A DNA stretch of 64,000 bases from Antennarius striatus (GCF_040054535.1 NC_090795.1:8734501-8798500), one strand, 5' to 3'. Shown: positions 36,885 through 54,500, numbered from the stretch's first letter. Numbers and translations are program-made. The notes: a model not told the origin generated them from the letters alone.

Positions 36885-36958
36885 GGCGCCGTGGCTTAGT
36901 TGGTTAAAGCGCCTGTCTAGTAAACAGGAGATCCTGGGTTCGAATCCCAGCGGTGCCT
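36885..36958 (+). tRNA. tRNA-Thr (anticodon AGT)
   Basis: A 74-base cloverleaf without intron. The acceptor stem GGCGCCG pairs with CGGTGCC (one G-U). The anticodon stem CCTGT/ACAGG holds the loop CTAGTAA with anticodon AGT. The T arm CTGGG-TTCGAAT-CCCAG is perfect. Internal promoter boxes are intact: box A TGGCTTAGTTGG and box B GGTTCGAATCC. A TTTT polymerase III terminator starts at the discriminator base. It stands alone between march6 and cmbl. Confidence 0.97.
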
Positions 36959-37259
36959 TTTAGGGATCCAACACAGCAGTTTCCATTCAACGTACTACAG
37001 GATAGATGGCATGGAAATGCGCCAAGCAGGACAGACAGCAAATAAACTAATAAACATGTTGATCATGTTGTTCTGTAAGCGTTTGGACCAGCAGGAAAAA
37101 GTTGACAAGAGAAAAACAGACACCCGTGCAAGTTTTTGTAATAATATTTTCCTGTATTTTAATTCATTTAATAATTCATTTAATTATTCGTTTACATTCA
37201 CATGAATGAACAGCTTTTACACGTGACGTGTCGTGACGTTTGCATTTTATCTTGCTGCA

Positions 37260-37308
37260 GTGAAGTCACCGTCAGCTCGACGTGCTGCTCCTTCATTTTC
37301 ACTCAAGG
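37260..37308 (+). other. cmbl: possible non-coding first exon of cmbl
   Basis: CpG-bearing sequence ends in CACTCAAG followed by a GTCAGT donor, about 700 bases before the coding exon, which itself opens at an acceptor directly on the ATG. A 5' UTR exon is therefore required, and this is the best candidate seen. Its 5' limit is unknown. Confidence 0.35.
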
Positions 37309-37704
37309 TCAGTAAATAAACATTTAATCTGGTGTACATGCTACATGTCAGGAATTGAACATGTGACTCGTGGATTAATGGGTACATTGGAGCCAAAGTA
37401 ACGAGTTGTAGAGTTTGTTGTGAACGGATTGACTAAAGTCAGTCAATTTCGAAAGTTTTTCCACACACTAACCGTAAATTTGCAAGTCGTGCAACTACGA
37501 CGCCGCATCTCGCCAGAAGGCGGACAGACACGGTGGAATATGCAAAAAATGCCCCGGGCGTATTCGGCCTTCTGCCCGCTAGTCAGCGGCGCTGCCAACT
37601 GCGTCGCCATTAGACCGAACAGTCAGTCCAGCCATTTACATTAAGCTCTGCTCCAATGAAGTTCGGAGAATTTAATTGCAAACTTAGTACTGTACTGGAT
37701 TAAC

Positions 37705-37775
37705 GTCTTTAGAGTGGATTAATAATTTCCCTACGGAGATCAGAACAGTCCATTACAATTAAAAATGAAAGAAAC
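37705..37775 (+). repeat. short SINE/LINE 3' tail remnant
   Basis: AATTTCCCTACGGAGATCAG resembles the AATTTCCCTGCGGGGATCAT tail of the SINE at 42.4-42.8 kb and ends in an A-rich stretch. The element head is not recognisable; the sequence before it (37495-37640) is GC-rich and of unknown origin. Confidence 0.4.
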
Positions 37776-38006
37776 CCCCCCCCAAAAAAACGCAGCACAG
37801 TAAGTCTGACATTTTGCAGCAATATTTAAATTTTGATTAATACAAATATTAGATAAAACTATTTGTGCAAAATTCTGAAATATTGCCTTATGAAACAATG
37901 ATGTAATTATATTGAAATGAGATTGAACTTCATTGCAAAGCCGTCAAAGTTACCTTGATTGTCTCTTTTCAGTAGACTTTCTGTGTTTGTTCTTGTCTGT
38001 CAACAG

Positions 38007-39268
38007 ATGGCGAATGAAGCTAACCCTTGTCCCTGCAATATTGGTGATGTGATGGACTATGGGGGCCTCGGTCAGGAGGTCCAGGTGGAGCACCTCAAAG
38101 TTTATGTGGTGAAACCATCATCTGCATCTGACAAGGCCATTATTGTCATACATGATGTATTTGGGTGGGAACTTCCAAATACGAGATACATAGCTGATAT
38201 GCTGGCTGCCAATGGATATGTGTAAGTAAAAATAAATGAATATTTGTGCTTATACTGGCCAATTTGATGTTAATTTGTGACCTTGTTACATTCAAACAGT
38301 GCTGTTTGTCCTGATTTCTTTGTTGGAAAGGAGCCATGGAGTCCATCTGGTGACTGGTCCATTTTTTGGGAGTGGGTTAAAGACAGAAAGCAAACAGAGA
38401 TGAACAAGTAAACAGATTCTGTTTTCAGCATCTAGTCTTAGGATATGTCCTGCTTTTTTTCCATAAGTAACTTCAGTCTAAATCATTAAACGTGACCATT
38501 GGCCGTATGATCTGGTGTGTTGAAAGGCTTGCTGCATTGTATATTTTAGTCTTCATTTGTGCGATGGCTAAGGTGTTTTGGTCATGCTTCTTATTCCAGA
38601 GAGGTGGATGCAGTGCTGAGGTTCCTTAAGGAGCAGTGTGGGGCCAAGAGAATTGGTGTAGTGGGGTTCTGTTGGGGAGGGATTGCCACACACTACATTT
38701 CCCTGCAATATCCAGAGATCAAAGCCGGAGTGTCAAACTATGGTCTGTCAGTTTTTTCCACATTTCGATCCAGTCATTGTACTCATGCAATACTGGTAGC
38801 TGAACACTAGTTTTATAATGCGTGTATACATATATGATTCTTTGCAGGGATCATCAGTGACAGAGAGGACAAGTATGCACTGAAGAGTCCAACACTGTTC
38901 ATCTTTGCAGGAAATGATGACTTTGTCCCACTGGACACGGTCAGTGTGCAAGAAGTTAGCTTACAGAAACATACTGTCATAGTTTGATGCTTAAACCATA
39001 CACCTCTGAAATGCAACCAGACTGAAACATTTAGTAGGAATAAATGTTAAAGTGCACAAGTTAACTTTACTTCATGTTTTCACCCTAGGTGAGCAACCTT
39101 GAAGCAAGTCTGAAGCAGAAATGCACAGTGGACTACCAGGTGAAGATCTTTCCTGGTCAGACTCATGGGTTTGTCCATCGCAAAAGAGAGGACATCAACG
39201 CCTATGACAAAGCCAGTATTATGGAGGCCAGAGCTGACCTGCTCAACTGGCTGAAGAAGTACATGTAA
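38007..39268 (+). CDS. cmbl: carboxymethylenebutenolidase homolog (dienelactone hydrolase family), complete
   Basis: A cytosolic cysteine hydrolase; the human enzyme activates the prodrug olmesartan medoxomil. Five coding exons close in phase: 38007-38221, 38300-38407, 38600-38742, 38848-38939, 39089-39268, for 245 residues, the same length as human CMBL. The catalytic triad falls at the human positions: Cys132 in GFCWGG, Asp179 in AGNDD, His212 in GQTHGF. The N-terminus [14 protein letters not shown] is nearly that of human. The start ATG lies directly after the acceptor. It converges with cct5. Confidence 0.96.
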
Positions 39269-39413
39269 ATGAGAAAATTAAGTTCATCAGCAGTAGTGAG
39301 ATCAGTCTCATGCAGTACTGCAGCTGCGAACAGCACTTGAATCATGTTTCAGCCTACAGAAGTCTAAGCCCGTAAAATGTGTACATGCAATTTATTGCAA
39401 GCAAATGTTAACT

Positions 39414-39419
39414 AATAAA
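39414..39419 (+). promoter_or_regulatory. poly(A) signal AATAAA of cmbl
   Basis: Canonical hexamer 146 bases after the cmbl stop. A minus-strand AATAAA for cct5 may lie at 39391-39396, so the two transcripts could overlap by some tens of bases. Confidence 0.55.
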
Positions 39420-39853
39420 ATTTAGATTAACATTTTAATAATCAAACATTTGAGTTATTCAAAATGTTTGAAACATCTGTATTTCAATGGGTCATTTTAA
39501 TGAAATGTCAATTTTAATTGTGTAGCCAAATATCACATTTTTTTCTCATAAAAATATGAAACCAGTGTTTATGGTAGAACAAAAGCATTCAGCTCATCAG
39601 AATGCGTCACATTTTACAAACTTATGATTGACATTTAAGACATGCAGTCTACACCCGATGGAGGAATCCATCAATAAATCAGAGTCCACAAATTTCAACT
39701 GATCATTTTAATGGTGTCTTTGATACAACAGATCGAACATTTTTGGGAAATGATAAATAGCAATATGCCACAAAGTTCAGACATTGTGCTCAGGGAAATG
39801 CCTAAAACAAGAACAGAACAGCTCATAAATCTTATATCTGTTACAAGAGGCCT

Positions 39854-43995
<4,142 letters not shown>

Positions 43996-44545
43996 ATTGA
44001 TCAATGTTTTGTGACACCTAGTATGTCTTCAACTGATAAAAAATAATGAATTTCGTGATGGAACCCCGGACCAAGGCTGATTCACAAGCCGCACGGTCTG
44101 CCGGCGACTTCAGGAAGGATCCATGGGCGGTTAGGGCAGAACCAAGTAGCCCGAAATGTGTCTTGTTATTTATTTAAACACTGTTTGAACCAATGTGAAA
44201 AACCAAGAATAAATTAGCCCTTAAATAGACACTTTAAATAATCACGATGTTTTTACGCACAATATGTTAATGGTAGAAAAGGTATATATATATATATTTT
44301 TTTTTTTTTTTAACACGATGGTATCTTCCGATCCCGTTCGAGCTCAGTTTCTAACGTAATATCGCGAGAGTTCAAGTGACGTTTAAGCGTTTTTTTTTCA
44401 CACTCCAAACCCATAGGTGGCGATAATACTCCTAAATGCTAGTTGATAACCAAAGAAAACACCCTAAACATGAAGAAGAAGGCGAATTCCATTGACAGAA
44501 GCATTCCACGAGGAAGGCTGGGAACATTTCAGCTGTTTCGATAAG
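43996..44545. promoter_or_regulatory. probable shared (bidirectional) promoter of cct5 and mtrr
   Basis: The cct5 start codon at 43995 points left. A good donor (ATAAG, then GTAAGA) at 44545 marks the end of an untranslated first exon of mtrr pointing right. Less than 550 bases separate them, with CpG-bearing sequence (ATATCGCGAGAG at 44361-44372) and no TATA box in an obvious place. TCGCGAGA is the core of a known vertebrate promoter element of housekeeping genes. Confidence 0.6.
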
Positions 44546-45520
44546 GTAAGACTAATATTTTCTGGAAAGTCCAACAGCCGACGATCGGCATGTAGTGATA
44601 TATGAATACGCTAAAAAGACTGAAAAGTCACCACCCGAGCATCAGATGTCAGCAACAGGGATTGTCTCCAGTATCTCACAGTTGATTGTTTAGCATTGTG
44701 TTTCAGTGCAAGTATTTAACAACAAGCATGCAATTATGCTCTCTCTGTTGTTTTGGATGGATTTGAATTAGACGTAGGTATTGAATCTTGAATAAATTTT
44801 TGAAGCGTCATGATAAACCAGGATGTGTCACATACCATATGTTGGTAGGCAGACCAGTCGTGATTGGGTTATGTCAGTCTTATTACCTATTGAGAAGTTT
44901 CTGTCTGTTGGTTGTGTGAGCAGAATGCTATATTCATGTGACATGTTGCTATTGCTTGTATACTTATGTATCAACCATTGTGTTGCCCTGTGTTAATCCT
45001 CATGGCTGGTTGAGACAATTTCTGACGCACTCTGCCCCACTGAAGTTACACACCCACATATGCTTGTCACTAATGATTTGCTGTTGGATTATCTGTATTC
45101 TATCAGATGTTTGACTGTTCTCTCTGAGGACATCAAATCATTTGGCCAAATTGGGTTCAGATCAAGTCCAAACTCATCAATTTTGCATAGGTGTCAGAGG
45201 TCGCAATGTCATATCTCTATATAGGATAAACAGATATTACACTCTTCACTCTTCCTCAACCAACGTGCTGCTTGTGTGAAGTGAGCCCAAAGCTTTGAAT
45301 AAAATTACAAAAGTGAATCTTTGTTTCTACGTTTTTATTCTCGTTTCAGTCATAGTAATTGCCTTCATATTTAGAAGAAAGAACATTTCCAGAACAAGAT
45401 AAACTCATATTAATTTTAGTTTAGATAAATATAATGAAAACTCTGTTTGTTCAACCCTGTATACTTACTGTCTTCAGTGTGTTTAATTTACAATTACAGT
45501 ATTCGTTCTGGCTCTGCAGC

Positions 45521-48500
45521 ATGCCCTGTGAAGTGAAGCCTCGATTCGTGGTTCTATATGGTTCTCAGAAGGGCCAAGCTCAGTCATTAGCAGAAGGGGT
45601 AGCTGAATTGGCAGAGGAACATGGACTGGTTGCTGAACTGGGCTGTTTGGACCAAAATGAAAAGGTAAAAGTTGCTCATTACAGTATTTGTTTTCTTGAG
45701 GCAGAGCTATTTAAACTGATGTGCATAGATGTTAACATGCAATAAAATAGTAATGCACTAATATTCTTAGTAAAAGTAATTTTTACTACTTTTTCTATGC
45801 ATGTTATTACAATCACTCAAATTGGTCTGTGGAAACACACGTTGCTGATTTATCATACAATTTATTCCAGTACAATTTGGAGAAGGAAAATGCCCCAGTG
45901 GTCTTTATTGTGTCTACCACCGGAGATGGGGAACCACCAGACAACGCATTCCAATTTGTAAAGTGCATCAAGAAGAAAACTCTCTCCAGTGACCACTACA
46001 AACACCTCAGCTATGCACTCTTAGGTAAGTTCTGTCATGAAGCTCTGATGTAACTCCTCTGTAAACACACACCGTATTTGCAAATTATATCTGTGCAGAT
46101 CATTCCACTCCATTCAAAAGTGCTGCACAGCAGTGGTTTCTGTAATAGTGTGAGAAAGCTTTCTTTCTGTTGTCTTCTGTCTGATCTAGCTTTAGGAGAC
46201 ACAAACTATGCAAATTTTTGCAACTGTGGAAAGACAATTGAGAAACGTCTTCTGGAACTAGGGGCCAAACAATTCTATGCAACGGGATATGCAGATGATG
46301 GTGTGGGGTAAGTTCAGCTGAGAAATAAAGTATAGCTGTCAAACTTTGAGCATATGGCTCTAAGCCAGCCACTCTCTTATTCTTTATTTAATTTATGCAC
46401 CATCTGGTTGTCTCCAGGCTGGAAATTGTTGTGGACCCCTGGCTTGATGGACTTTGGGATGCAATCAAAGGAGCGTTATCAAAAATGAATACTCAAAGGA
46501 CTGGTCACTTAAAAGAAGAAGCAGCAGAAACTCAGGACTCATCCCTACCAGACATCCAACTAAGCTCCTTAACTATCACTGACACCCAGAACTGTGAGTC
46601 AGTCAGTGAATTGAAAGAAACAGTCTACAAATTTGCATCTCCTACATCAGCCTCTGCCACACAAACTGCTGTCGCTGATCTCAAGTCAGCTTCTCCTGTT
46701 GTGCGTCTCGAGTTGGCATCTGAGGCAGGTGGTGCTGCCAATGTTTCCACATCAGGACAGGAAGCACTGACCGTGGATGATGGACATGTCACACCAGTGG
46801 CCACATTGACACGCTCCCTGCCGCCGCTGTCTGAATCCTCTCTTAATGTTCCTGCTCTGCCTCCTTCCTACCTGGAAGTTTCTCTCCAGGCTGTGGATAC
46901 AGTGGAACAGGTGAGTACCACTGTTGCATTTAAAACCTGTTTGTTTAACACCCTGTTTCTCATTCGTGTTTTTCTTTTCAGCTTGTCGGACCATTAAACA
47001 AAGAGACTCTTCATGAGGTTCCCATATCCAATGCAGTTCAGATGACTAGAGGAGATTCAGTCAAGATGGCCCTTCTCTTAGAGCTGGACATCTCTGTAAG
47101 ATGGTTTTTTTTCACACTTCTCTCAACCTTTATATTATGTAAAAAAGATTTTGATCAATTCATTGAAACACCTTGCTGGTTTTTTAGGCTTACCCGACAA
47201 TGATGGCCTATCAACCTGGGGATTCTTTTGATGTGTTTTGCCCAAACAGAGCCACCGAAGTGGACGACATCCTCCGAAAACTGGGCCTTCATGAGAAGAG
47301 TAACCACAGAGTGCACATCTCTCTACGTAAAGACACCAAGAAAAAAGGTACAATGTGTCTGTCGAGTGATATGTAGCGCTACATATTAACAACATATAAA
47401 TGTGCTCTTGAAAAGAACACCAACAGTTCAGCTTATATTATGATAATTAAATAAATATTCTTCCTCTGTGCGTATAGGTGCCCAGTTGCCACTGTACATC
47501 CCCCAGAACATTTCTCTGCTGTTCCTGCTCACATGGTGTCTTGAGATCAGAAGTGTTCCTAAGAAGGTGCTGTGTTTGTCTCAATTGCTTTGTCTTGGTG
47601 ATTTGATTTTTTTTATTCAATGAGCTTTTTATTGATTTTTTTTCCAGTCTGATTACAAACAATATATAAAGTTTAACGGTTAGACACTCTTGAGAACTTA
47701 TTTACTGATCCTCTTATGTGCCATATCAAACCTGTTTGGTGAATGATGGCAATGTAATGATAGTGAAGAGATTTCTTCAATGTCATCTTTCTGCCCACTT
47801 AAGAGTCTTTATTTGTCTTCAAGCTTTAAGAAGAGTATTGTATGTCATGAAAACGTGTAATTACATTTTGACATGGATGAACTGTTGTTTTACTTTGTAT
47901 AATGCTTTACTTACTAGACAACGATTCTCACTTGAGCTAACATTTGGACTCAGGTGATTTACATTGGTTGAGTTTGTTTCAATCCAATCAACAAACTTGA
48001 TTTTCACACTTGTAGGTCTGAGGCTGAGCTAATGACTAAACTGGACTGCTTTCCGTGGCAGTAGACAAGAATGTCTGTTGCTCATTGAAATGTAAAAATG
48101 ACTGCAGTCAGGAGGTTTGGTAATGACAAACTGTGTTGGGGTGTGGCCAGTTTGAGGTTAACTTCTCTAACATTTGCAACAGTCTTTGCAATAATAGTGG
48201 TTAATAGTCCTCAGGTTAATTTAATCAGCTATTAATCATCTATTATCCTGTGGCATGAGCTTCATCAGCGATCTGCTGTTCTTCATGCACGGCACACTGA
48301 ATGACAAAAGAGGGAAGTTTCGTATTCTATTTGCTCCTAAATAAATTTTAAATCGTGCTTTTCTCAGCATGTAGAACTGCTTCAGTCACATAAAGACACA
48401 TCGCTAACTGCTCAGCATAAGAATCATTAGAAAGCATCTTAAAGTTTGGATCTAAACATCCATAAAGGGTAACTGGGGAGCGATTACTACAGATTTAGAC

Positions 48501-51500
48501 ACTTTTTTTTAAAGCTTCCTATGTATCCAAACTCATTTTGATAATGTGATAAAAGCTATGTATGTAAGGTATTTTAATTCTAACAGCTACCGTTATTTTA
48601 TTTTCCCTGCTTTGAAAGACAATCTTTATTTGTCTTCTCTATTAAATTACTCCTCAAAAATTAATTGTTTCAGGTCAAACAGTTGCTGCGTATTTATGAG
48701 GTGACAAGCATTTTATTTTACACCTCTCTTTGTAATCCCAGCAGTTATTCTGTTTCTCTAAAGCATTTACCGCACTATAATCTTTACACTCCTCAATTTT
48801 TAGGATATGAAAGATAATGACTTTACGGTCTTAAATGTTGTGATATCCTGTAGTAAACACAATAGCCCCACATAGAAAATGGGATACAAAGCTTGGTTCA
48901 GAATTTTTACTGAGACAATTATTGAAGTTGCTGCTGATTCTATAGTTACTGTGGTAGACAGAGACAGGAAAGGTCCTAATTGTCCATGCAGTGTAGGTTT
49001 GAAGGTTGGGAATTGTAAATAGCACAGCAGAAGATATATGCCATCTCTTTCCATATTTACATTCATAAGTTATAATGAATCACTAAACTTATACAGAACA
49101 CTTGGGCTTGACAAATATTCAGAAGTTGTGATTACTGCATCAGAGTGATTAATGGTTGCTGTAGAAAGTAAAATCAATCTAAAAGTTGCTCAGGAGTTGC
49201 ATTGCAATATTTCTTCATGATCCTCTTTAAATCCTCTAATTTACATCACATCCTCCGAAAGATTAACGGTTAAACAGCAGCTTGTCTTCTAATCTAACAA
49301 CGTGATAGACTGTATTGATCGATTGCACTAATTTTGTTAGAAGATTAAAAGAATGCGTCTTCGTCTCTTCTCATTTCTAACTTGCATCGAAAGCAATTAT
49401 AAACTGAATGGTATTTTCATCAGGGTGGAATGTGCATAATAAAATGGTTGTGTAACAAGGTGGGGAGTCTGGATGTACCTGTAAAATGATCCAGGTCAAC
49501 AACTTAGTCTGAGTCCGCTTTCTGTCTCCATCAGGCATTTCTCCGGGCCCTAGTGGAGCACACGGAGGACGGTGTTCAGAAGAGGAGACTGCAGGAGCTC
49601 TGCAGTAAACAAGGCGCTACAGACTACAATCGTTTTGTGAGAGACCCAAGTCTAAGTCTAGGGGAGCTTCTTATAGCCTTCCCCTCCTGCTCGCCTCCTC
49701 TCAGCATCCTCATAGGTGCCTCACCTCACTCATTCACTTCTAATATCCATTTTAATAATTAATGTGGTATAAAAGCCTTTTTAGATAAACTGTATACTGG
49801 TCTGCACAAATAAATACCCTGAAACATAACATCTGATGAAAGTAAACATAAATTTACTTGATGTCCATGCCAAATAGGTACATTTCATGCATTTATCAAA
49901 TGTATAATGAGAAAACACACCATTAATCTGGCATATTTTAAGATGTTTTTCAGTTGGTTTATAAATTTTCATTTTTTTCTTCTAATAAATGCAGACTTTC
50001 ATTTAGCCTGAGGTAATTTGGGAAGTGACATGACATTGGGCTTTAGAAATCACTTGCACTAAGTATCAGTGAAATGAATAACCTCAAAATGATAAATTTC
50101 ACCTTTAAAGATACTTGTACTTGTAGTTTATTCTGACTCCTCTCGTCAGATTTGCCTGTATGTGTGTATATATTCGGTCCAATGGGGGTCACTATAGCAC
50201 CAGTAAAGCCTTCCTCAGCAGCCCAGCCTTCAGTCTAATTTTGTCAGGGCATTTAATTATATCGAACAGTCAGACGGTCTACATCAGAGTTCCCCAAAGG
50301 ATCAACACTCATTTATTTCCCCATATCATTTTTAAATATACGTCAGCCGTATAGGGGTTTTATGTCATATAAATGGCATCCTTGTTGCTGCAAGTCAAGA
50401 CATTTTATTCATCCTCCTCTCATGCTAACTATATTGTTGATCTTCGCTACAATCGCAGATATTTTTCCTTTCGTGATTTGTACCTTTCAACCAATTCTTA
50501 GTAGAAGAGTAACATTTTCTCTCAGCTCATTTAGGTATTTGGCCGTTCATTCATTACAAATCTAACAAGCTTTGACTTAAACTTACCAGACAGTGAAATT
50601 AGTTGGCTATAGCTTTTACATACGAGTTGACTTGTCCTCTAAAACAGCTGTGTCACAGCTCTTGGCCTACCCCGGTGAGTTATTTTTGGTCTACTTGCCA
50701 ACCACAGCACCTTTTTTTTCTTTTCCTGTGGTGAACTGATGCAGAAATTGGGAGTTGCGACAATCATGCCCTCATGAAAAATGTGGTTTAGGAGGCCCTT
50801 CAGGGCACCAGCTGTTCTTAGGGGGACAGGCTGGCTGTTTAGGTGGTGAGCCACTGAGATTTGCAAGGACATTAGCATGCAGGGTCAGTTTTGTTCACGG
50901 GTTAATGGTCACCTCTCATTCAATGTGTGATGGCTAAAGGAGCCATTGCATTTTTAGCGCTCTTCTTGGTTCATTGCCCTGACAGACGGGAAGATGTTTG
51001 CTGATCATAGCCTATGCTGTTATTCCCACTAACAATAAATAACGAGGTGGGATGTGCCTGTGCTCAGATGTCATTGGCAAAGTGCAGACAGGGTATAAAA
51101 GTAATTGCTGGGTATAAATTGAGAAGGATACCTGCTTCCTAGAGTCAGCTCTCTTGTTTAATGGTCCACGTTTTTTCCACAGTGGGTCAGGTAAAAATAT
51201 TGGGGGTCATATCCTTAGAACGCTGCCCAGCATCTTGTGGAGGAACTAAAGAAAACTAGAAAACAAAAGAAAAGTACAATGAATCAGTCCCTTTGCACCC
51301 CCCCCCCTTCTGTAGAGAAGCATGAAATGTGAAATTAAAAGGAAGAAGTGTGCACATCACACATTATTCCTCCTATTTTTCTCATTTGAGAAATAGTGAA
51401 ATGCCACTGAAAACTGAACTTGAATGTCTGTTACTCAGAAGTATGTAAAATTAGCATTAGTTGGCTGTTTAATAAAAAGAAAAAAATCTTCTCAAGGAGA

Positions 51501-54500
51501 TCTGCTCTTAATGCTTTAATGCCAGCAGCCCCCCCCCCATCCTCCAATATCTTCATCTGTAGGCAAATAAACTATCCATATATCTTAAGAAGTACACTTT
51601 TTCTGTTCAGCCACGTTGCCAGCTCATTTTTCCCACGAAAATGAAACCTCTGCATATAAATTACTGTGCAGAGAGACTGGTGAGATGGAATAGATTATAT
51701 TGTTGTGCAGTTATGATCGATGATACCCCTGAAAATGATCATTCCTGAAAACATATCAGGGACCCTGGGACTGTATTTTTTTGGAGCAGATACTTTTCTT
51801 TTTGGTCAGAATACATATTCTAAGATTTGCCCTCTAGAACTCCCTCACTGCAACAACAAAAAAGCTTTGTACCCCGAGATTTTAAAAATGATATATCTTT
51901 TGTATCCACTAGCAGTATCATCGTGGTGCAGTGATGTGAGATGACGGATTTCTTCTCCTCCGTTTTGGACATATGCTGTCACTCTAAAGGCAGGAACCTG
52001 AGTGCTGTGTGGCTGGAGAGATTGTGTTAACGTACCTCACACACTAATGGTTGAAGAAATATGTGTCTCCATCGACGGAAAGGATTGCTAGACAACTAGC
52101 GGGTGGTTACTTAATGCTTTCTAATGGGAAGAATGAATTCCACTGCATTGCAATTAATTAATTCTAAGGATGTGATTTAAAAGTTTGCAAGAATTGTGAG
52201 TTGCATCTTCTATGAATATTGATTATTACCAAAGCTAATATGTAAATTTGGCTCTCCTTTTCTAATTTGCCTGCCTTCCAGTCTTAACTTTATTTCAGGA
52301 CTTATTTCTAACTTTTAATAAAGAATAAAATTAACCGTCACTGAAATATTTATGGCCATGCTGTGCCAAGCATAGATACTGCTAATACATCGGTATTAGA
52401 GCAGTGTTAGTTGATTGATTCATGAGTTCATTTGCTCATTGTCGAGCTCATTGTCTGCTCTCAGTGAACTAGTAATAATATGCCTAATATAGAGCATATG
52501 CTGTCAAGTTTAGATTGCAGATTGAACAAATTTGTTTTTTTATTTCAGAATGTCATATATTTTGACATACCTGCTTTCAAGTAGGCGCATAATTTAATTC
52601 TCCGTATTAATTGAAACAATCTTTCCTCGTTTTTCCTATAATTTACCATCTTTAATGTGTGTAGAATTTTTCGTCTAAAAGGTTGGGGACTTATTTTTTT
52701 AGAAACCTTCTTTCAAATGTACTTGCGAATTCATCACCATTAAAAAATAACAAGAGAAAAGAAAACACCTAACGAATCCTCGGCTCAAAGAGATGAAGTG
52801 TACGTCAAAGTGTGAAGTCATCTCACTAACACCCTGAGCTGTTTAGACGCCTGATAAATCCAGAAAGAGAGGAGAGCATAGATCTAGTCCAGCTGTTTGT
52901 CTTTCCAAGCAATTTAGCAGAAAAATGTGTTATTGTTAGGGCTCAGCTGGTACATATGGCGCAGCTTTACTTTACCAAGGTCATCTATCACGGAGGTGTA
53001 AATGAAATGTAAGGGAGTACGTACCAAGCACATCACGCACTCAGTTTGCCCACATCTCCTTGCTGGTGGTGGTTTTAGTGTAGCAAATGGTGACTCGGTG
53101 CTACGGGGTAGGGGGGGGAGAGTTACAGTGAATGCTTGAAAGTTTTCCTGATTTCTCTGACACATCCTCACAGATGCAATGCACTACATATTATTCAAAA
53201 GAGGGCACCTTCATGCCTGGCATTGAAATAAGGTCTGCATTAGCAATCTGTTTCCTACAGACTCCACATCTGGACACTTGGGATTCCATAACCCTGAGTT
53301 TGTAATTTCATAAATATAGAAGTGTGTCCTAGAAACAAGACTGCAACCTGGGTGGGGGTGACTAAGGACAAATTGGTAGATAGGATGTCTTGCAGAACAA
53401 TATGACTTTCACTTATTTTGTCTGCTCTCTGTCACGGGTGTCTGTAACATTGTCTCACTGATACAGCAGGATGATTGACAGCTGTGCTTGTCTTTCAGAG
53501 CATTTGCCAAAACTGCAGCCCAGGCCTTACTCAGCAGCCAGGTAGGTCACAGAAAACGAGCATACGGTTGTTCGGTATGTTTTTTTAAATCCTAATTCTT
53601 ATCAGGGCTGGAAAATGTCCTCCCCCTCTGTAATGGAGATGTAATACTCATTTGTAAAAATTGTATCTTTTTTGCCACAAGGAAGAAGGATTTTAGTCCC
53701 TTTTTGTTATGAACATTTTAGATCTAAAAAAAATTACTAAATAAAAATCAAATAGGGCCATCTAAACAAACCAAACAATAATGACAAGCACAATTTGCAA
53801 TAAATATACATCACCATATCACAGCACATTTTCCCTACTTTATATATATTGTTTTGTGATGAGATATTGATCTTTAAAATATATTTTGTGCCACCTTAAA
53901 TTACTTGATATAACCAGGATCCATGAGTTAGTATGGCTGTGTTGTTCTCACCTCTGCTCCATAACTCTGATGATGTTTTCTTGCTGGGTAATGAATGTGG
54001 ATTTAAAAAAAAAAAGCGTAGATATTAATAATTCATTTAGAAGAATAGAGTCATGGGGTATTATTCCTTATTTTTGGAACACCAGATTCGTAACTTTATG
54101 CAGATACGTCATAATGAAGGATGTAATGTTGACAAATTTGTTTTTTTTAAATATCTTTTTGTATTGGTATAACAGAATTACAACCTCCCTTACAATCATT
54201 TGCTAAAATATTTTTAAAGTCTCTGATTGAAACTGCTCATGGGTTTTTGACAATCTGTCTTCCTTAAAACTTGGAAGATGGAATTTTTTGGAAATTCATG
54301 CATGATTTATTGATCAAAACAACTTTGCAATTTCAGACTTACATTACAGCAGTTTTGCAGTACTGAATATGCTTGTCTTGATGTTCCTAATCATATCATT
54401 TTTTTAGTTGTTTTTTTTGTATAGATGATACATATAATGAATTATTTATCAGTGAAGAGTCAGATTTTCATTTGGGCTTTGATAAAGGAAAGAAAACTTT

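Noticed and set aside
45434-45520. Earlier in-frame ATG for mtrr at 45434
   Set aside because: A CTGCAG acceptor lies directly before the ATG at 45521 and the family N-terminus begins there; the upstream text is AT-rich intron.
50639-50878. 79-residue minus-strand frame in mtrr intron 8
   Set aside because: It has no family resemblance, no splice context and ordinary intron composition.
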